DNA from: an uncultured Geobacter sp.
GTDB taxonomy: Bacteria; Desulfobacterota; Desulfuromonadia; Geobacterales; Geobacteraceae
DNA: 64,000 nt
NCBI GenBank assembly: GCA_903915655.1
Contig: CAIWTU010000081.1
Location: 62,001 to 126,000, forward strand
Reading direction: 5' to 3'
Below the pieces are notes generated by a model. The model searched no databases. It saw nothing but the letters and a program-made list of their open reading frames with translations, and was not told the origin of the DNA. Below, piece by piece: positions 45,504 through 55,706 of the stretch (its first letter is position 1; the number at the start of each line of letters is the position of its first letter). A program made the translations under genes and the position numbers.

Positions 45504-46770
45504 ACTGCTCTCCTTCTGGAACAAGCTGAGTGGAAACCAGCGTCGTTATGTTGTTTGGGGCGGTGCCGTGTGTGCTTTTATCGCGGTTTATTTATTGGGG
45601 AGCATGGTTATGAACCGGGGGAAGTCTACGCTACCGGTGAAGAGTGCCAAGCATACTACTTTGGATATCGAACCAAAGCTTCTGGAGAAATCACAGTTCC
45701 TTGAAAGCCAGAAAGAGATTGCCAAGCGTGACGACAAGCTTGCCGAACTCCAGCAGAAGCTTGATGAAATCACCCGTGAGAAAAAAGGTGATGTGGTGGC
45801 GCCGCCACAGATGCAGGCTGGTGTGTCACCATCTCTGCCGGGTGACACTCGCATTTCCGCCACGGCACTACAACAGAGCCAATCACAAAAAGCCGGTTCT
45901 GGACGGACAGTAATGTCCAAGCAACCGTTGCCGCCACCCCCGCCGATTCCGCAAAGCAATATATCACTGCCCCCACTGCCAGCCACAGCGCAAGGAATGC
46001 CTGCTGGACAGCTACCATCAACCCCGGAAACCGAGATCGGCGACATCACTATCGTGTCCCATTCCGGGTCAGGTAAATCGGCCAAGGTTGAAGCGGATGA
46101 TAAAAAAAAAGACACAGCAACCGGGTCGGTCTATCTGCCTCCTTCCTTTATGGAGGCGACCCTGTTGAGTGGCTTGGACGCTCCCACAACATCGGAAGCC
46201 AAAGGTAATCCGGTGCCGGTGCTACTCAGGGTCAAGACACCGGCAGTTCTGCCCAACAGCGTCAAGGCAAATCTCAAAGGCTGTTTCGTTATCGCCGACG
46301 GCAAGGGAAACCTGGCTACCGAGCGGGCGGAACTGCTACTGGTCTCCTTGTCGTGTCTCGACCGCAAGGGGCAGGCGGTTGTCGACCAGAAAATCAAGGG
46401 ATTCGTCGTAGACGAGGATGGCAAGATCGGCCTGCGAGGCCGGGTCGTGGCCAAGATGGGCTCCATGATCGCCAGGAGTATGCTGGCTGGTTTCTTTGGT
46501 GGTGTCGGAGATGCCATCAAGGCTTCAGCCACCACCATGTCGGTAAGTCCTCTCGGTGCTACCCAGACCGTTGACCCGAAGGATATTGCCATGTCCGGAG
46601 TCGGGTCAGGTCTGTCAAGCGGGTTCAAGGAGATCCAGAAGTTCTATATGGAATTAGCCCGACAGACCATGCCGGTCATCGAGGTTGGAGCTACGAAACC
46701 GGTGACGCTCGTCATCAGTGAGGGAATCAACCTGGAAATCAAGAAGATCTCCAAGGGAGGCGGAAAGTGA
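45493..46770 (+). CDS. traB: Type-F conjugation protein TraB (VirB10-like)
   Basis: A 425-residue channel protein spanning both membranes. It has one N-terminal membrane helix (RYVVWGGAVCAFIAVYLLGS), a coiled coil (about residues 65-95), a Pro-rich stretch (PPPPPIPQ, PPLP) and the C-terminal VirB10/TraB beta-barrel domain from ~190. TraB domain blocks include LKGCFVIADGKGNLATERAE and GFVVDEDGKIGLRGRVV. It overlaps traK by 11 bases. Confidence 0.93.
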   Translation: MKNKLLSFWNKLSGNQRRYVVWGGAVCAFIAVYLLGSMVMNRGKSTLPVKSAKHTTLDIEPKLLEKSQFLESQKEIAKRDDKLAELQQKLDEITREKKGDVVAPPQMQAGVSPSLPGDTRISATALQQSQSQKAGSGRTVMSKQPLPPPPPIPQSNISLPPLPATAQGMPAGQLPSTPETEIGDITIVSHSGSGKSAKVEADDKKKDTATGSVYLPPSFMEATLLSGLDAPTTSEAKGNPVPVLLRVKTPAVLPNSVKANLKGCFVIADGKGNLATERAELLLVSLSCLDRKGQAVVDQKIKGFVVDEDGKIGLRGRVVAKMGSMIARSMLAGFFGGVGDAIKASATTMSVSPLGATQTVDPKDIAMSGVGSGLSSGFKEIQKFYMELARQTMPVIEVGATKPVTLVISEGINLEIKKISKGGGK

Positions 46771-47261
46771 AGAAAATCCTGATAGCCATAGGAATGCTGA
46801 GTATGAGTGGGTGCGCCCTGCTCAATCCCTACGAAAGCAGTTTCAGTTGTCCAGAGAGCAGTAAAGGGAAATGTGTCTCCGTCCAGACGGCGTACAGCGA
46901 ATCAGCCTCTGGAGCGCTTCCGGTCAAAGAGACTCAAGTGGATCATGCAACCGAAGAGTGTGGCTCTGAGAATATTACTTCCGGTTCCTGCAGCGACGGA
47001 AAGAAGGAAGCGACGCTGAATCCTCCGCCGAAAGATAACGGTACCTACAACCGGTACCGAACCGCGCTTTTTGACAAGTTCAGCGGGCTATTGAAGGAGC
47101 CTGTATCACCTGTCGTGGCACCGCCAAAAACCATGAGAGTCCTGCTTCTGCCATACACCGGGCAGGATAACGAATTCTATATGCTGCGCTACGTCTACTT
47201 CTTTGTTGATGAACCGCGCTGGCTCCTGGGCGAAACGGTGTCGTCCGGTGAGGAGGAATAG
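46767..47261 (+). CDS. traV: Type-F conjugation outer-membrane lipoprotein TraV (VirB7-like)
   Basis: A 164-residue lipoprotein with a short signal and lipobox MSGC, followed by LLNPYESSFSCPESSKGKCV, the TraV cysteine pattern. It works with TraK and TraB in the outer-membrane core complex. GTG start overlapping the traB stop by four bases. Confidence 0.9.
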   Translation: MKKILIAIGMLSMSGCALLNPYESSFSCPESSKGKCVSVQTAYSESASGALPVKETQVDHATEECGSENITSGSCSDGKKEATLNPPPKDNGTYNRYRTALFDKFSGLLKEPVSPVVAPPKTMRVLLLPYTGQDNEFYMLRYVYFFVDEPRWLLGETVSSGEEE

Positions 47262-47264
47262 CAC

Positions 47265-49712
47265 ATGGGCATCATGTCGGCACTTTTTGGCAAGGATGGT
47301 GGCATTACCCGGGGAGAATTACGGCGAATGTCTCAGCGGGAGAAGTTTTCCGACCACTTCCCCTGGATCGCCTATGAATCCAAAAAACAGATCTACCTTA
47401 ACACTGACAACACCTTTGGCATGATGTGGGAGTGCGCTCCCCTGGCTTTTGCCTCGGAAACCAGCATCAGGACTCTGGAAGGACTTTTCCGCGTTAATCT
47501 TCCGGAGGGGTCGGTCATGCAGTTCATTCTGTTTGCCGATCCGTATGTGCAGCCGGTTGTTGATGCCTATGGATCACTGAAGACCCGCGAGAGCAAGCTG
47601 GTGCGCGATGTTTCGGACAATGTTTCCAATTTCTTTCAGGAGGGAGTGGAAGGTCTTGGCTGTCTGAGCGGTATCCCGATCCGTAACTTCAGGATGTTTT
47701 TCACTGTCAAGTTCCCGGTGAAAGAGATCACTCATGTAAACCTGGAGGAGGTGTTCGGGACGATCCAGGAGGTACTGCGCGGCGCCGGACTTGCTCCGGT
47801 CGTGGTCGAACCGGGACGCCTGCTGGAGTGGTTGCGGCGCATGCTGAACGAAGACCCTTCCAGCAATGCAAGTCATTACGACGATCGTAACATCATACGC
47901 AAGCAGGTTTTGCTCGCCACGAAGATCGAGAAACGCTTCACTTCGCTCAAGTTTGACAACCGGCACTTCCGCTGTGTGACGCCTAAAGCCTTTCCTCTTA
48001 ATGGCAATCCGATCCAGACCAACCAGCTCTTCGGCGGGATCATGGGTATGGCGACCGACTCAGACCAGATTCGGACACCGTTCTTCTTTACCCTGAATAT
48101 CCTCCTGCGCAACCAGAAGAACAAACTCCACACCAAATGCAACATGGTCCTGCAGCAACAGGGAGTCGGCAGTTTCGCCCCTTCGCTGGCGCGGAAGAAA
48201 GACGAATACCTCTGGGCGGTTGACGAACTGGAACGGGGCACCAAGTTCTACCGGATCATCCCGATCATGTGGGTCTACGGCAGCGACGAGTGGCTGGTGA
48301 ACGAATCGGTCACAAGAGCCAAGCGGGTGTGGGAGGGGCAAGGGTACGTCATGCAGGAGGATAAGGGGATTCTTCCCATCCTATTCATCTCATCATTACC
48401 GTTCGGCCTCTATGATACCGGCAGCAATATCGACACCCTCGACCGGGACCACATCCTTCCCGTGGACAGCATCGCCGTTACCCTGCCAGTGCAAGGTGAC
48501 TTCTCCGGATTGGGCAAGCCGGTGATGCTCTTCGCTGGCAGGAAAGGGAACCTGTTCGGCCTGGACATCTTCAATAAAGGGGTCAACAACCACAACGCCA
48601 TGGTCTGCGCCTCCAGCGGCGCCGGCAAAAGCTTCTTCATCAACTATCTGGTCTACAACTATTTCGCCATGAAATCGAAGATCCGGATTATCGACATCGG
48701 CGGGTCTTACAAGAAAATGACCAAACTGTTCGGCGCACGCTATCTGGACTTCAGCGAAGACTCCCAGGTCTGCCTGAACCCCTTCACCAACATCATCGAT
48801 CCCGAGTACGACATCCCGGTCATCGCTCCCATCGTTGCCCAAATGGTCTTTTCCAGCGGCAAAACCATCCCCAGCGAGACAGAGATGACCCTCATCAAGG
48901 GAGCGGTTCGCTGGGCCTGGCAGCAGGAAGGGAATGAAGCCGGTATCGATACCGTCTACGAGTACCTGTTCAATTTCGACCAGTACTCCTCGGAAGGTGG
49001 CGAGATCAAGGAGGCTGCTTCCCGACTCGCCTTCAACCTGGCCGATTTCCGCAGTGACGGGGCATTTGGCCGCTTCTTCAACGGTAAGAGCAGCCTCGAT
49101 ATTTCCAACGATGAGTTTGTCGTACTTGAACTGGAGCATCTCAAGTCCCGTAAGGAACTGTTTCGGGTCGTCACCCTTCAGGTGATCAATGCGGTTACTC
49201 AGGATCTCTATCTCTCTGACAAGTCGGATCAGCGACTGATTGTCTTTGACGAGGCCTGGCAGTTTCTCGGTGAGAGTTCGACCTTGAAGGAGGTCATCGA
49301 GGAAGGTTACCGCCGTGCCCGCAAATATGGCGGCAGCTTCACCATAATCACCCAGTCGGTGCTCGACATGAAACTGTTTGGCGGGGTCGGCGACGTTATC
49401 CGGAATAATTCTGCCTTCAAGTTCTTTCTGGAATCATCAGACTTCGAGAAAGCCCTGGACGAGAAGCTGTTGGACTATGACGAGTTCACCATGCGGATTC
49501 TGAAATCAACCAAGAGCAACAAGCCCAAGTATTCGGAGATTTTTATGGATACCCCGTTCGGTGCCGGCGTTGGCAGACTGGCGGTCGATCCGTTCTCCTA
49601 CTACGTATTCACGTCTGATGCGAGCGAGATCGCTGAGATCGAGGCATTGGTGGACGGCGGAGTGAGTTATGAGGATGCAATCCGTGAGATGGTCAAGAAA
49701 TACCGCAGTTAG
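47265..49712 (+). CDS. traC: Type-F conjugation ATPase TraC (VirB4-like)
   Basis: An 815-residue cytoplasmic ATPase that powers pilus assembly. It has an N-terminal TraC_F domain (HFPWIAYESKKQIYLNTDN) and Walker A SSGAGKSFF at about residue 450. Other motifs are RIIDIGGSYKKM, and Walker B LIVFDEAWQFLG at about 657 with RKYGGSF and IITQSV. The length is close to F TraC (875). It is essential for F-type systems. Confidence 0.95.
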   Translation: MGIMSALFGKDGGITRGELRRMSQREKFSDHFPWIAYESKKQIYLNTDNTFGMMWECAPLAFASETSIRTLEGLFRVNLPEGSVMQFILFADPYVQPVVDAYGSLKTRESKLVRDVSDNVSNFFQEGVEGLGCLSGIPIRNFRMFFTVKFPVKEITHVNLEEVFGTIQEVLRGAGLAPVVVEPGRLLEWLRRMLNEDPSSNASHYDDRNIIRKQVLLATKIEKRFTSLKFDNRHFRCVTPKAFPLNGNPIQTNQLFGGIMGMATDSDQIRTPFFFTLNILLRNQKNKLHTKCNMVLQQQGVGSFAPSLARKKDEYLWAVDELERGTKFYRIIPIMWVYGSDEWLVNESVTRAKRVWEGQGYVMQEDKGILPILFISSLPFGLYDTGSNIDTLDRDHILPVDSIAVTLPVQGDFSGLGKPVMLFAGRKGNLFGLDIFNKGVNNHNAMVCASSGAGKSFFINYLVYNYFAMKSKIRIIDIGGSYKKMTKLFGARYLDFSEDSQVCLNPFTNIIDPEYDIPVIAPIVAQMVFSSGKTIPSETEMTLIKGAVRWAWQQEGNEAGIDTVYEYLFNFDQYSSEGGEIKEAASRLAFNLADFRSDGAFGRFFNGKSSLDISNDEFVVLELEHLKSRKELFRVVTLQVINAVTQDLYLSDKSDQRLIVFDEAWQFLGESSTLKEVIEEGYRRARKYGGSFTIITQSVLDMKLFGGVGDVIRNNSAFKFFLESSDFEKALDEKLLDYDEFTMRILKSTKSNKPKYSEIFMDTPFGAGVGRLAVDPFSYYVFTSDASEIAEIEALVDGGVSYEDAIREMVKKYRS

Positions 49713-51672
49713 CCTGATGATGTCTCTGGCATTTTGCGGCACGTCTGCTTTTGCAGTCGATGGGAAGACTGCCGGCCAGAATGCCGGTCAAACAGCGCTC
49801 TCCCGATTCGGCAGCAAGAGTACCGTCAACAGCAACATCTCGTTGCCGATGACCAACTCCTCGAACCTCATGCAGACTGTGAATGGCGCTACAAGTTTTC
49901 CGGCAACTTTGAGTGCTCCTTCTTCGGCAAAATTTTTGGAGATAATGATCCAGCCGTCAGGAACCGGAGACCTGCAGCAGGTTATCATCAGTCAGGATCT
50001 CAATACTGATGGCACCATCGACAATGTCCACGCCGTACCGTCGCTAGTTTCAGGTGTCTGCGCCAATGGTTTCATCTCCTGCAATGCCGGTAGCTGGACC
50101 AACTGTAAATACTACACGTGGGCCGCCGATGTTGATGGCCGGGTCACTGAAGTACCGGCTTCCATTACCGATCTCGGTGGCTGCTATTGCATCAACAGCA
50201 GTTGCGGCAGCAACCTGGTCTGGGTCAACAGCGCCATCGTGCTGAAAGATATCGGCGGTGGTATTGTCAATGCCGTTCATACCAGCAATACCCAGTTCAC
50301 TATTACCAACGTCGCCACGGATATCACCACCATCTCCTATTACGGTCAGGTTACCACCCAGACCAATAACGCTGCCTCCAATGTCTCGGCTTTTGCTTCA
50401 TCGCCGACCGTATCTACCCTGTCGGGTTACTACACCAACTGGCCGCAGTTGACTGCGGCGCGGGATTCCGCTGCCATTTCCCAGTCATCAGACCCGAGCA
50501 GTTTCTACTACATGATCTCCAACTCAGGTGCGGCGCGGGAAGCACAAGGCAAGGCAAGCACCTGCACCGTCGACCGGGCTGGTCGTGTTGATACGACCAC
50601 CAAGTCCTTCAACGACTCAGGGAACAGCGCACTCTGTACCGATCACCTGGTCTACATGCGGGTTCATAAGGTCGATGATATGACCTACCAGCTGGAATAC
50701 CTGGACACCGGCCCGGGAGGACCGGGATCAGCCCATAACAATTGCGGCGGCAGTCCGGGTGGAGATGGCTGGCATAACGTCAAAACCGTCACCGTGTCCA
50801 CACCTGACCCGGCCAAGCTCGGTCAGCTCATGTCAGCGACCTTCAACATGAACAATATGAGCGGCGGCGGCTGCAATTCCGCTTCGGCTTCGGTCGACGG
50901 GGTCATTAACGGTTTCGATACCTCCGTTCAGACCGGCATTGTCTGTCCAGCAAAGGGTGCTCAAGGGGTGTCGTTCGACTGGAGCTATTTCTTCGACTTC
51001 AAAGAGGATACCTACACGGAAGCCGTTGAGGATAAGTGCGCTACCCTGGCCAACGACCCGGACTGCCGTCTGAAGGAAGAGGATATCGATGGTGTCGTGA
51101 CCTACCAGAACTTCAATCCGACCGGCTTCAACCCACTTCCTTCCTGTAAGAATTTTACCGGACAGGTGGGTACTAACAAGATCTGCCGCGACTGGTGGCA
51201 TAAGAAGCGTACCTATGTCTGCGGCAGTCAGCAGTACGACTTCTCCGATGTGGCGACCCGTTTCGGGAAGGTGGTCTCCTCTGCAAGCGACAACACAGCG
51301 AATCTGACGTTTCAGGACCCACGTCTCGGCCCCACGGGCTGGAACATTGCCAACGGCAGCATCAACCTGCCGCAACGGGACCCGGTCTCAGAATGTGAAG
51401 TAGCCTGCAAAACCCGCATCGCCAAGACCGATACCCAGGTAACGACGACCGGTACCGTCACCGACATGCGTGTTCCCGCCCAGTCATACGACATTTTCTA
51501 CAAGACCTGCATCAACAACAGCTGTCCTGCCGACCCGGGCGAAGAAATCGTCATCGATTGCCAGTGCATCAACGAGTTTGCCGAGGCTGCCACGGTCATC
51601 CAGACGCTCAGGCTGGCAGGCAAAGACAATATCTGTTCCAGCGGCCAGAAGCAGCCAATGCAGTCGAGGTAA
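49669..51672 (+). CDS. TraN-like cysteine-containing exported protein (first of two)
   Basis: A 667-residue exported protein that starts with a signal peptide (cleavage near SAFAVDG). It carries paired cysteines and a family block near the C-terminus: CRDWWHKKRTYVC, then VPAQSYDIFYKTCINNSC and CQCINEF. Its start overlaps traC by 44 bases; GGAG six bases ahead of the ATG supports this. It is probably the N-terminal half of a TraN system split into two proteins, since the classical TraN C-terminal end is encoded by the next gene. An independent adhesin is also possible. Confidence 0.7.
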   Translation: MRMQSVRWSRNTAVSLMMSLAFCGTSAFAVDGKTAGQNAGQTALSRFGSKSTVNSNISLPMTNSSNLMQTVNGATSFPATLSAPSSAKFLEIMIQPSGTGDLQQVIISQDLNTDGTIDNVHAVPSLVSGVCANGFISCNAGSWTNCKYYTWAADVDGRVTEVPASITDLGGCYCINSSCGSNLVWVNSAIVLKDIGGGIVNAVHTSNTQFTITNVATDITTISYYGQVTTQTNNAASNVSAFASSPTVSTLSGYYTNWPQLTAARDSAAISQSSDPSSFYYMISNSGAAREAQGKASTCTVDRAGRVDTTTKSFNDSGNSALCTDHLVYMRVHKVDDMTYQLEYLDTGPGGPGSAHNNCGGSPGGDGWHNVKTVTVSTPDPAKLGQLMSATFNMNNMSGGGCNSASASVDGVINGFDTSVQTGIVCPAKGAQGVSFDWSYFFDFKEDTYTEAVEDKCATLANDPDCRLKEEDIDGVVTYQNFNPTGFNPLPSCKNFTGQVGTNKICRDWWHKKRTYVCGSQQYDFSDVATRFGKVVSSASDNTANLTFQDPRLGPTGWNIANGSINLPQRDPVSECEVACKTRIAKTDTQVTTTGTVTDMRVPAQSYDIFYKTCINNSCPADPGEEIVIDCQCINEFAEAATVIQTLRLAGKDNICSSGQKQPMQSR

Positions 51673-51678
51673 AAACAG

Positions 51679-54600
51679 ATGCTATTCCGTATCGCCTACT
51701 CAATTCTCTATGCCGTTCTTCTGCTCTCCCTCTCCGGTGTAACTACCACGGCTCAGGCTGTTGTCAGCTGCCAGGACACCATCTCGACCGGTACCACCTA
51801 TCGCTACATTGATGCCCTGGCGTTCTTCACCGAATTCAACGGCAAGACCTACGCAATCGCCAAATCAGCCGTCAGTGGAAGTCAGTCGCTTCCCGACATC
51901 TATTTCGACTTTTCGGCGAATATCAGTCGGGAATATCTGATGACCGGCACCGACACGGCATCGCTCAAGAGGATGCTCTCTCTCGGACAGTTCGGGTCGG
52001 CCAACCCGGTCAGCGTGGACAGCCAGCAGACACTGGATTTCCTGATCAAGCGCTATGGTACCTATCTGGGGACAGCAACCTCGGATAAGAGCACCTACAT
52101 CGACGCCTGGAAAGAGTTCGGGCCTGTCGGGTTCACCGCTGTTGACGGATCAGGTCTTCCATTCACAAAATGGCCGGCTGCTGGCGCCTATACCGGGCAG
52201 GACCCACAGGCAGTCGTCATGGGAAGTGACGGGATCTGGGCCAGCGGTCTCGATGGGACAAGAAGCTCACAGATCGTAGAGTTTCCTGGCAAGCTCGACT
52301 GTGCCCTGTCGTACATCGATCCGGGCACGATCACCCCTCCACCGCCGCCACCTCCACCGCCACCACCTGATCCCAATGCCATCAACAACATCATGTGCGG
52401 TCAGGATCTGAATAACAACGGCTATGCCGGTGACCCGGGAGAAACAGCCAACTGCATTCAGACGACTCAAGGACAATTCTGCCCGGTCGGTTCCACGGAA
52501 TGTGTCGAAACCTATACGGCACCGGTCTGTCCGGCTGGCTCTAGTCTGGAGACAACCCGTGATATGTGTCAGGCAACGGCCCAGAACGTGTGTAGCAGCG
52601 GCTACACCTGGGACTCTGGTATCGACAAATGCATCGCGATTGTGGTCTGTCCGGAAAACGGTACCTTCAATCCGGTTGCCGACCGCTGTGAGAAACTGGT
52701 TCAAAACGATTGTCCCGTTGGCTATACCTATGACGCCAACCCGGCCAGCCAGACCTATGACCGTTGTGTGAAGTCGGCAACGTGCACTGACGGGGGAGCA
52801 TTCATCGCGGCCAAGGATCGATGCGAAAAAGCATGGATGCCGGTCTGCGACACTGCCAATGGCTATGCCTACAATGGCACGACCGGTAAGTGCGAACGCT
52901 CACCGATCTGTACCTATGGCAGTTACAACGCCACCTACAATCTCTGCGTCCAACCCTTCGTGCCATCATGTCCAAGCGGCTACAGCTATAACAGTTCCCG
53001 GGGTCGCTGCGAAAAAGCTCCCGAATGCCCGGCAGGCACCACGTACAATGTGGTCACAAACAAGTGTGACGCCATCACCGGTGCCAGCTCACAACAGGTC
53101 TTATCCTGTAGTCCTCAATCATTTCTTTGCGCACCGTATGCCGACTCCTGCTGCAATGTAAGTATTTCCTGCCCCAATGGCCCCCAGGGACAGGTGAGTG
53201 TTGCTGCCAATTACTGTTGTCTTGGCTCTGATGCCATCACGATTCAGTCACCCCTCGACCTTCTGACCCGAACCGAGTTGACCAGTACCGGTTATGCCCT
53301 GTCGGCGTTGCAATGCGACAGCGTCGGTAACTGCAGCTACTATTTCATGGACCGTTATTGTTCCGATGGGTCACCGGCAAGTGCCTGGATGCTGTCCGGG
53401 TCATTCACGATGGCCTCGACACAGATGGTCTGTCCTGCCGGTCAGGCTCTCATCAATGGTAATCAGTGTCTTTCCGCCACCAACCCGACCTGTTCCGGCG
53501 GCAACTTCGACCCAAACATGGATGTCTGCTGGGCTGCCTATACGCCAACCTGCACCCAGGGGACGTATGACAGTGCCAGCGGGCTGTGCATTCTTGCGCC
53601 TTCCTGTCCGAACGGCACCCTGAACACCACAACTGACCTCTGTGAGGCAACCATCACCAGGGACTGCGGCACCTACTCCTTTGATGCTGCCGCAAATCTC
53701 TGTTTCTCTTCACCGGTATGCGCCAATGGTGCTTACGATGTAACACTCAACGTCTGCCAGGCCACGCTGACCCGTAATTGCGGCACCTACAGCTGGAGCC
53801 AGGCTGACTTCAAGTGCCTTCAACCCGTTGCATGTCCCAAAGACCCTACCTTCTCCCAGGCCGCTACCACTACGTTCTCAACCACGCTCGACAAGTGCGT
53901 ATCAGAAGTCCAGCACGACTGTCCGGCGGGAACGACCTATACGCCACTTCCTATCGGCAAGTGCGAGGCGGTGCCGATCTGCAGTGGCGCCGGCATTTAC
54001 AATCCGCAGAAGGACAGCTGCTTTGAGGGGTTCAATACCTGTCCGCTCGGGACTCAGTACGCTTGCATGGAATACCAGGGCAAGATGCAGTGTTCCCCGA
54101 ACCCCTGTTTCAATCCCGGAGCGCCTGGATCTGAGGTGACGACCACTCTTGACGAGTCCATGCTTCAGAATGACGGGCCGAAAGATGCGAACGGCAACTG
54201 CCTCGGCCAAATCTACATTTTCAACGGCAAGGCGTCGCGTTGCCGTCCCCCCGGCTTGACGGTCGGGTACCTCAACAACTGCTGCGAGAGCGACAAGGTG
54301 GCTTCGGAGGATACCGGCACCAGCATCTCGACAGCGGTTCAGGGTATCCAGATGGCCTATGAAATCGGTCAGGTCGCCTATTACGGCAACGCACTGGTGA
54401 CCGGTGCCGCGCAGATTTCGGCAATATCTACAACCGCTACCGGTGCAGTCACCTCCATGACAGTTGTTTCCGCTGCCGGAACTACGACAACACTTTCGGG
54501 AGCGGCGGCAACAGGTGCATACGCAACCATGGCCAGTGGTGCTACAGGAGCATCGGCCATCGGTGCCGGACTTCAGGCCTATGCCGCTGCACTGTTCAAT

Positions 54601-55053
54601 CCGGCCACCATCATCATCGCGGTAGTCGTCCTGGTAGTGATGAAGGTGCTGATGGGGAGCGGATGCGATCAGGGTGACATTCAGACCGGGATGCAGAATG
54701 CCGCCAAGGATTGTCATTACGTGGGGGACTATTGTTACAAAAAATGGCCGCTGGTGGGATGTGTGCAGAAGGCCAAAAGCTTCTGCTGCTTCAACTCGAA
54801 AATGGCGAGGATCATACATGAACAGGGGAGACCACAACTTCAATCGTTTCAGCCGAATGGCGGCTGGGGTGTGCCCGAAGCACCCAACTGCCGCGGCTTT
54901 ACGCCAGACGAATTCCAGGCACTGGACTTTTCGAGGATCGATCTTTCGGAATACTTTGAAGACGTACAGAAGGATCTTGCTACCAAGATTGATGGTTCAC
55001 AACAGACCATCATGCAAAACATCCAGAACAAGTACCAGGCGACACCGAAATGA
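51679..55053 (+). CDS. traN: Giant TraN-like mating-pair stabilisation protein with cysteine-module repeats
   Basis: An 1124-residue outer-membrane protein, nearly twice the length of F TraN (602). After a signal peptide and a ~200-residue domain comes a run of eleven prolines (about residues 220-230), then about 19 modules of the form C-x(10-20)-C, mostly CPxGxxYxxxxxxC, in two blocks (about 280-475 and 580-780). A Gly/Ala/Thr hydrophobic stretch follows. The C-terminus has typical TraN residues: CYKKWPLVGC, FCCFNSKMARIIHEQGRPQL, PNCRGFTPDEF. TraN proteins bind recipient surface proteins and stabilise mating pairs. Confidence 0.87.
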   Translation: MLFRIAYSILYAVLLLSLSGVTTTAQAVVSCQDTISTGTTYRYIDALAFFTEFNGKTYAIAKSAVSGSQSLPDIYFDFSANISREYLMTGTDTASLKRMLSLGQFGSANPVSVDSQQTLDFLIKRYGTYLGTATSDKSTYIDAWKEFGPVGFTAVDGSGLPFTKWPAAGAYTGQDPQAVVMGSDGIWASGLDGTRSSQIVEFPGKLDCALSYIDPGTITPPPPPPPPPPPDPNAINNIMCGQDLNNNGYAGDPGETANCIQTTQGQFCPVGSTECVETYTAPVCPAGSSLETTRDMCQATAQNVCSSGYTWDSGIDKCIAIVVCPENGTFNPVADRCEKLVQNDCPVGYTYDANPASQTYDRCVKSATCTDGGAFIAAKDRCEKAWMPVCDTANGYAYNGTTGKCERSPICTYGSYNATYNLCVQPFVPSCPSGYSYNSSRGRCEKAPECPAGTTYNVVTNKCDAITGASSQQVLSCSPQSFLCAPYADSCCNVSISCPNGPQGQVSVAANYCCLGSDAITIQSPLDLLTRTELTSTGYALSALQCDSVGNCSYYFMDRYCSDGSPASAWMLSGSFTMASTQMVCPAGQALINGNQCLSATNPTCSGGNFDPNMDVCWAAYTPTCTQGTYDSASGLCILAPSCPNGTLNTTTDLCEATITRDCGTYSFDAAANLCFSSPVCANGAYDVTLNVCQATLTRNCGTYSWSQADFKCLQPVACPKDPTFSQAATTTFSTTLDKCVSEVQHDCPAGTTYTPLPIGKCEAVPICSGAGIYNPQKDSCFEGFNTCPLGTQYACMEYQGKMQCSPNPCFNPGAPGSEVTTTLDESMLQNDGPKDANGNCLGQIYIFNGKASRCRPPGLTVGYLNNCCESDKVASEDTGTSISTAVQGIQMAYEIGQVAYYGNALVTGAAQISAISTTATGAVTSMTVVSAAGTTTTLSGAAATGAYATMASGATGASAIGAGLQAYAAALFNPATIIIAVVVLVVMKVLMGSGCDQGDIQTGMQNAAKDCHYVGDYCYKKWPLVGCVQKAKSFCCFNSKMARIIHEQGRPQLQSFQPNGGWGVPEAPNCRGFTPDEFQALDFSRIDLSEYFEDVQKDLATKIDGSQQTIMQNIQNKYQATPK

Positions 55054-55706
55054 TCAGGCGCACAGGATTGGCAGTGATAGCTCTGGTGCTTGGTGTTTCG
55101 TCGGTGCAAGCCAAGGTGATTGGTACTTACGGAACCACGTACCGAATCACGGAACGGGATGCCCTGGCCGAGATCGAAGAACGGGCCCGGAAAGTGGACT
55201 GGAACAAGGTGCTGGACAAACGCAAGGTCGAGAACTACCAGGGACCGCCGGACAAGATGCAACTGCCGCGAGCGAAGCGGAACCGGAGCTTCCCGGTTGA
55301 CATGAGCTATACAACCGAGATCGACGTACCAGACGGCAAGGGGGGCATTCTCTACCCCAAAGGTTACACCTTCAACCCGCTCGAATACGTGACCTACCCG
55401 AAAACGCTGGTGGTCATCGATGGCGCCGACCCGGAACAGGTGAGGTGGTTTGCCGCCTCCGAGTATGACAAGCGACTCGACGTAACGCTCCTCCTCAGCG
55501 AGGGTAATTTCGGGGCCGTGTCGAAGAGGATCAGTCGTCCATTGTTCTATGCCGACCGGAAGATGATCGAACGCCTCAAGCTGAAGGCCGTACCATCGGT
55601 CATCAAGCAGAAGGGTCGGTTGATGGAGGTAACTGAAGTGGCTCTGCCGGTTGGCAAGGCAAAAGCTGCGTCCAGATCGTCACAAGACAAGAAAGGAGCC
55701 CAATGA
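55050..55706 (+). CDS. traW: Type-F conjugation protein TraW
   Basis: A 218-residue periplasmic protein with a signal peptide (cleavage near VQAKV) and the TraW mature start KVIGTYGTTYRITERDALAE, then YPKGYTFNPLEYVTYP. TraW works with TrbC and TraU in pilus assembly; in F the order is also traW-traU-trbC. It overlaps the upstream and downstream genes by four bases each. Confidence 0.92.
   Translation: MIRRTGLAVIALVLGVSSVQAKVIGTYGTTYRITERDALAEIEERARKVDWNKVLDKRKVENYQGPPDKMQLPRAKRNRSFPVDMSYTTEIDVPDGKGGILYPKGYTFNPLEYVTYPKTLVVIDGADPEQVRWFAASEYDKRLDVTLLLSEGNFGAVSKRISRPLFYADRKMIERLKLKAVPSVIKQKGRLMEVTEVALPVGKAKAASRSSQDKKGAQ

Noticed and set aside
54849-55262. Minus-strand reading frames across traN and traW
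   Set aside because: They lie opposite well-supported transfer genes, carry no domain and have poor starts.
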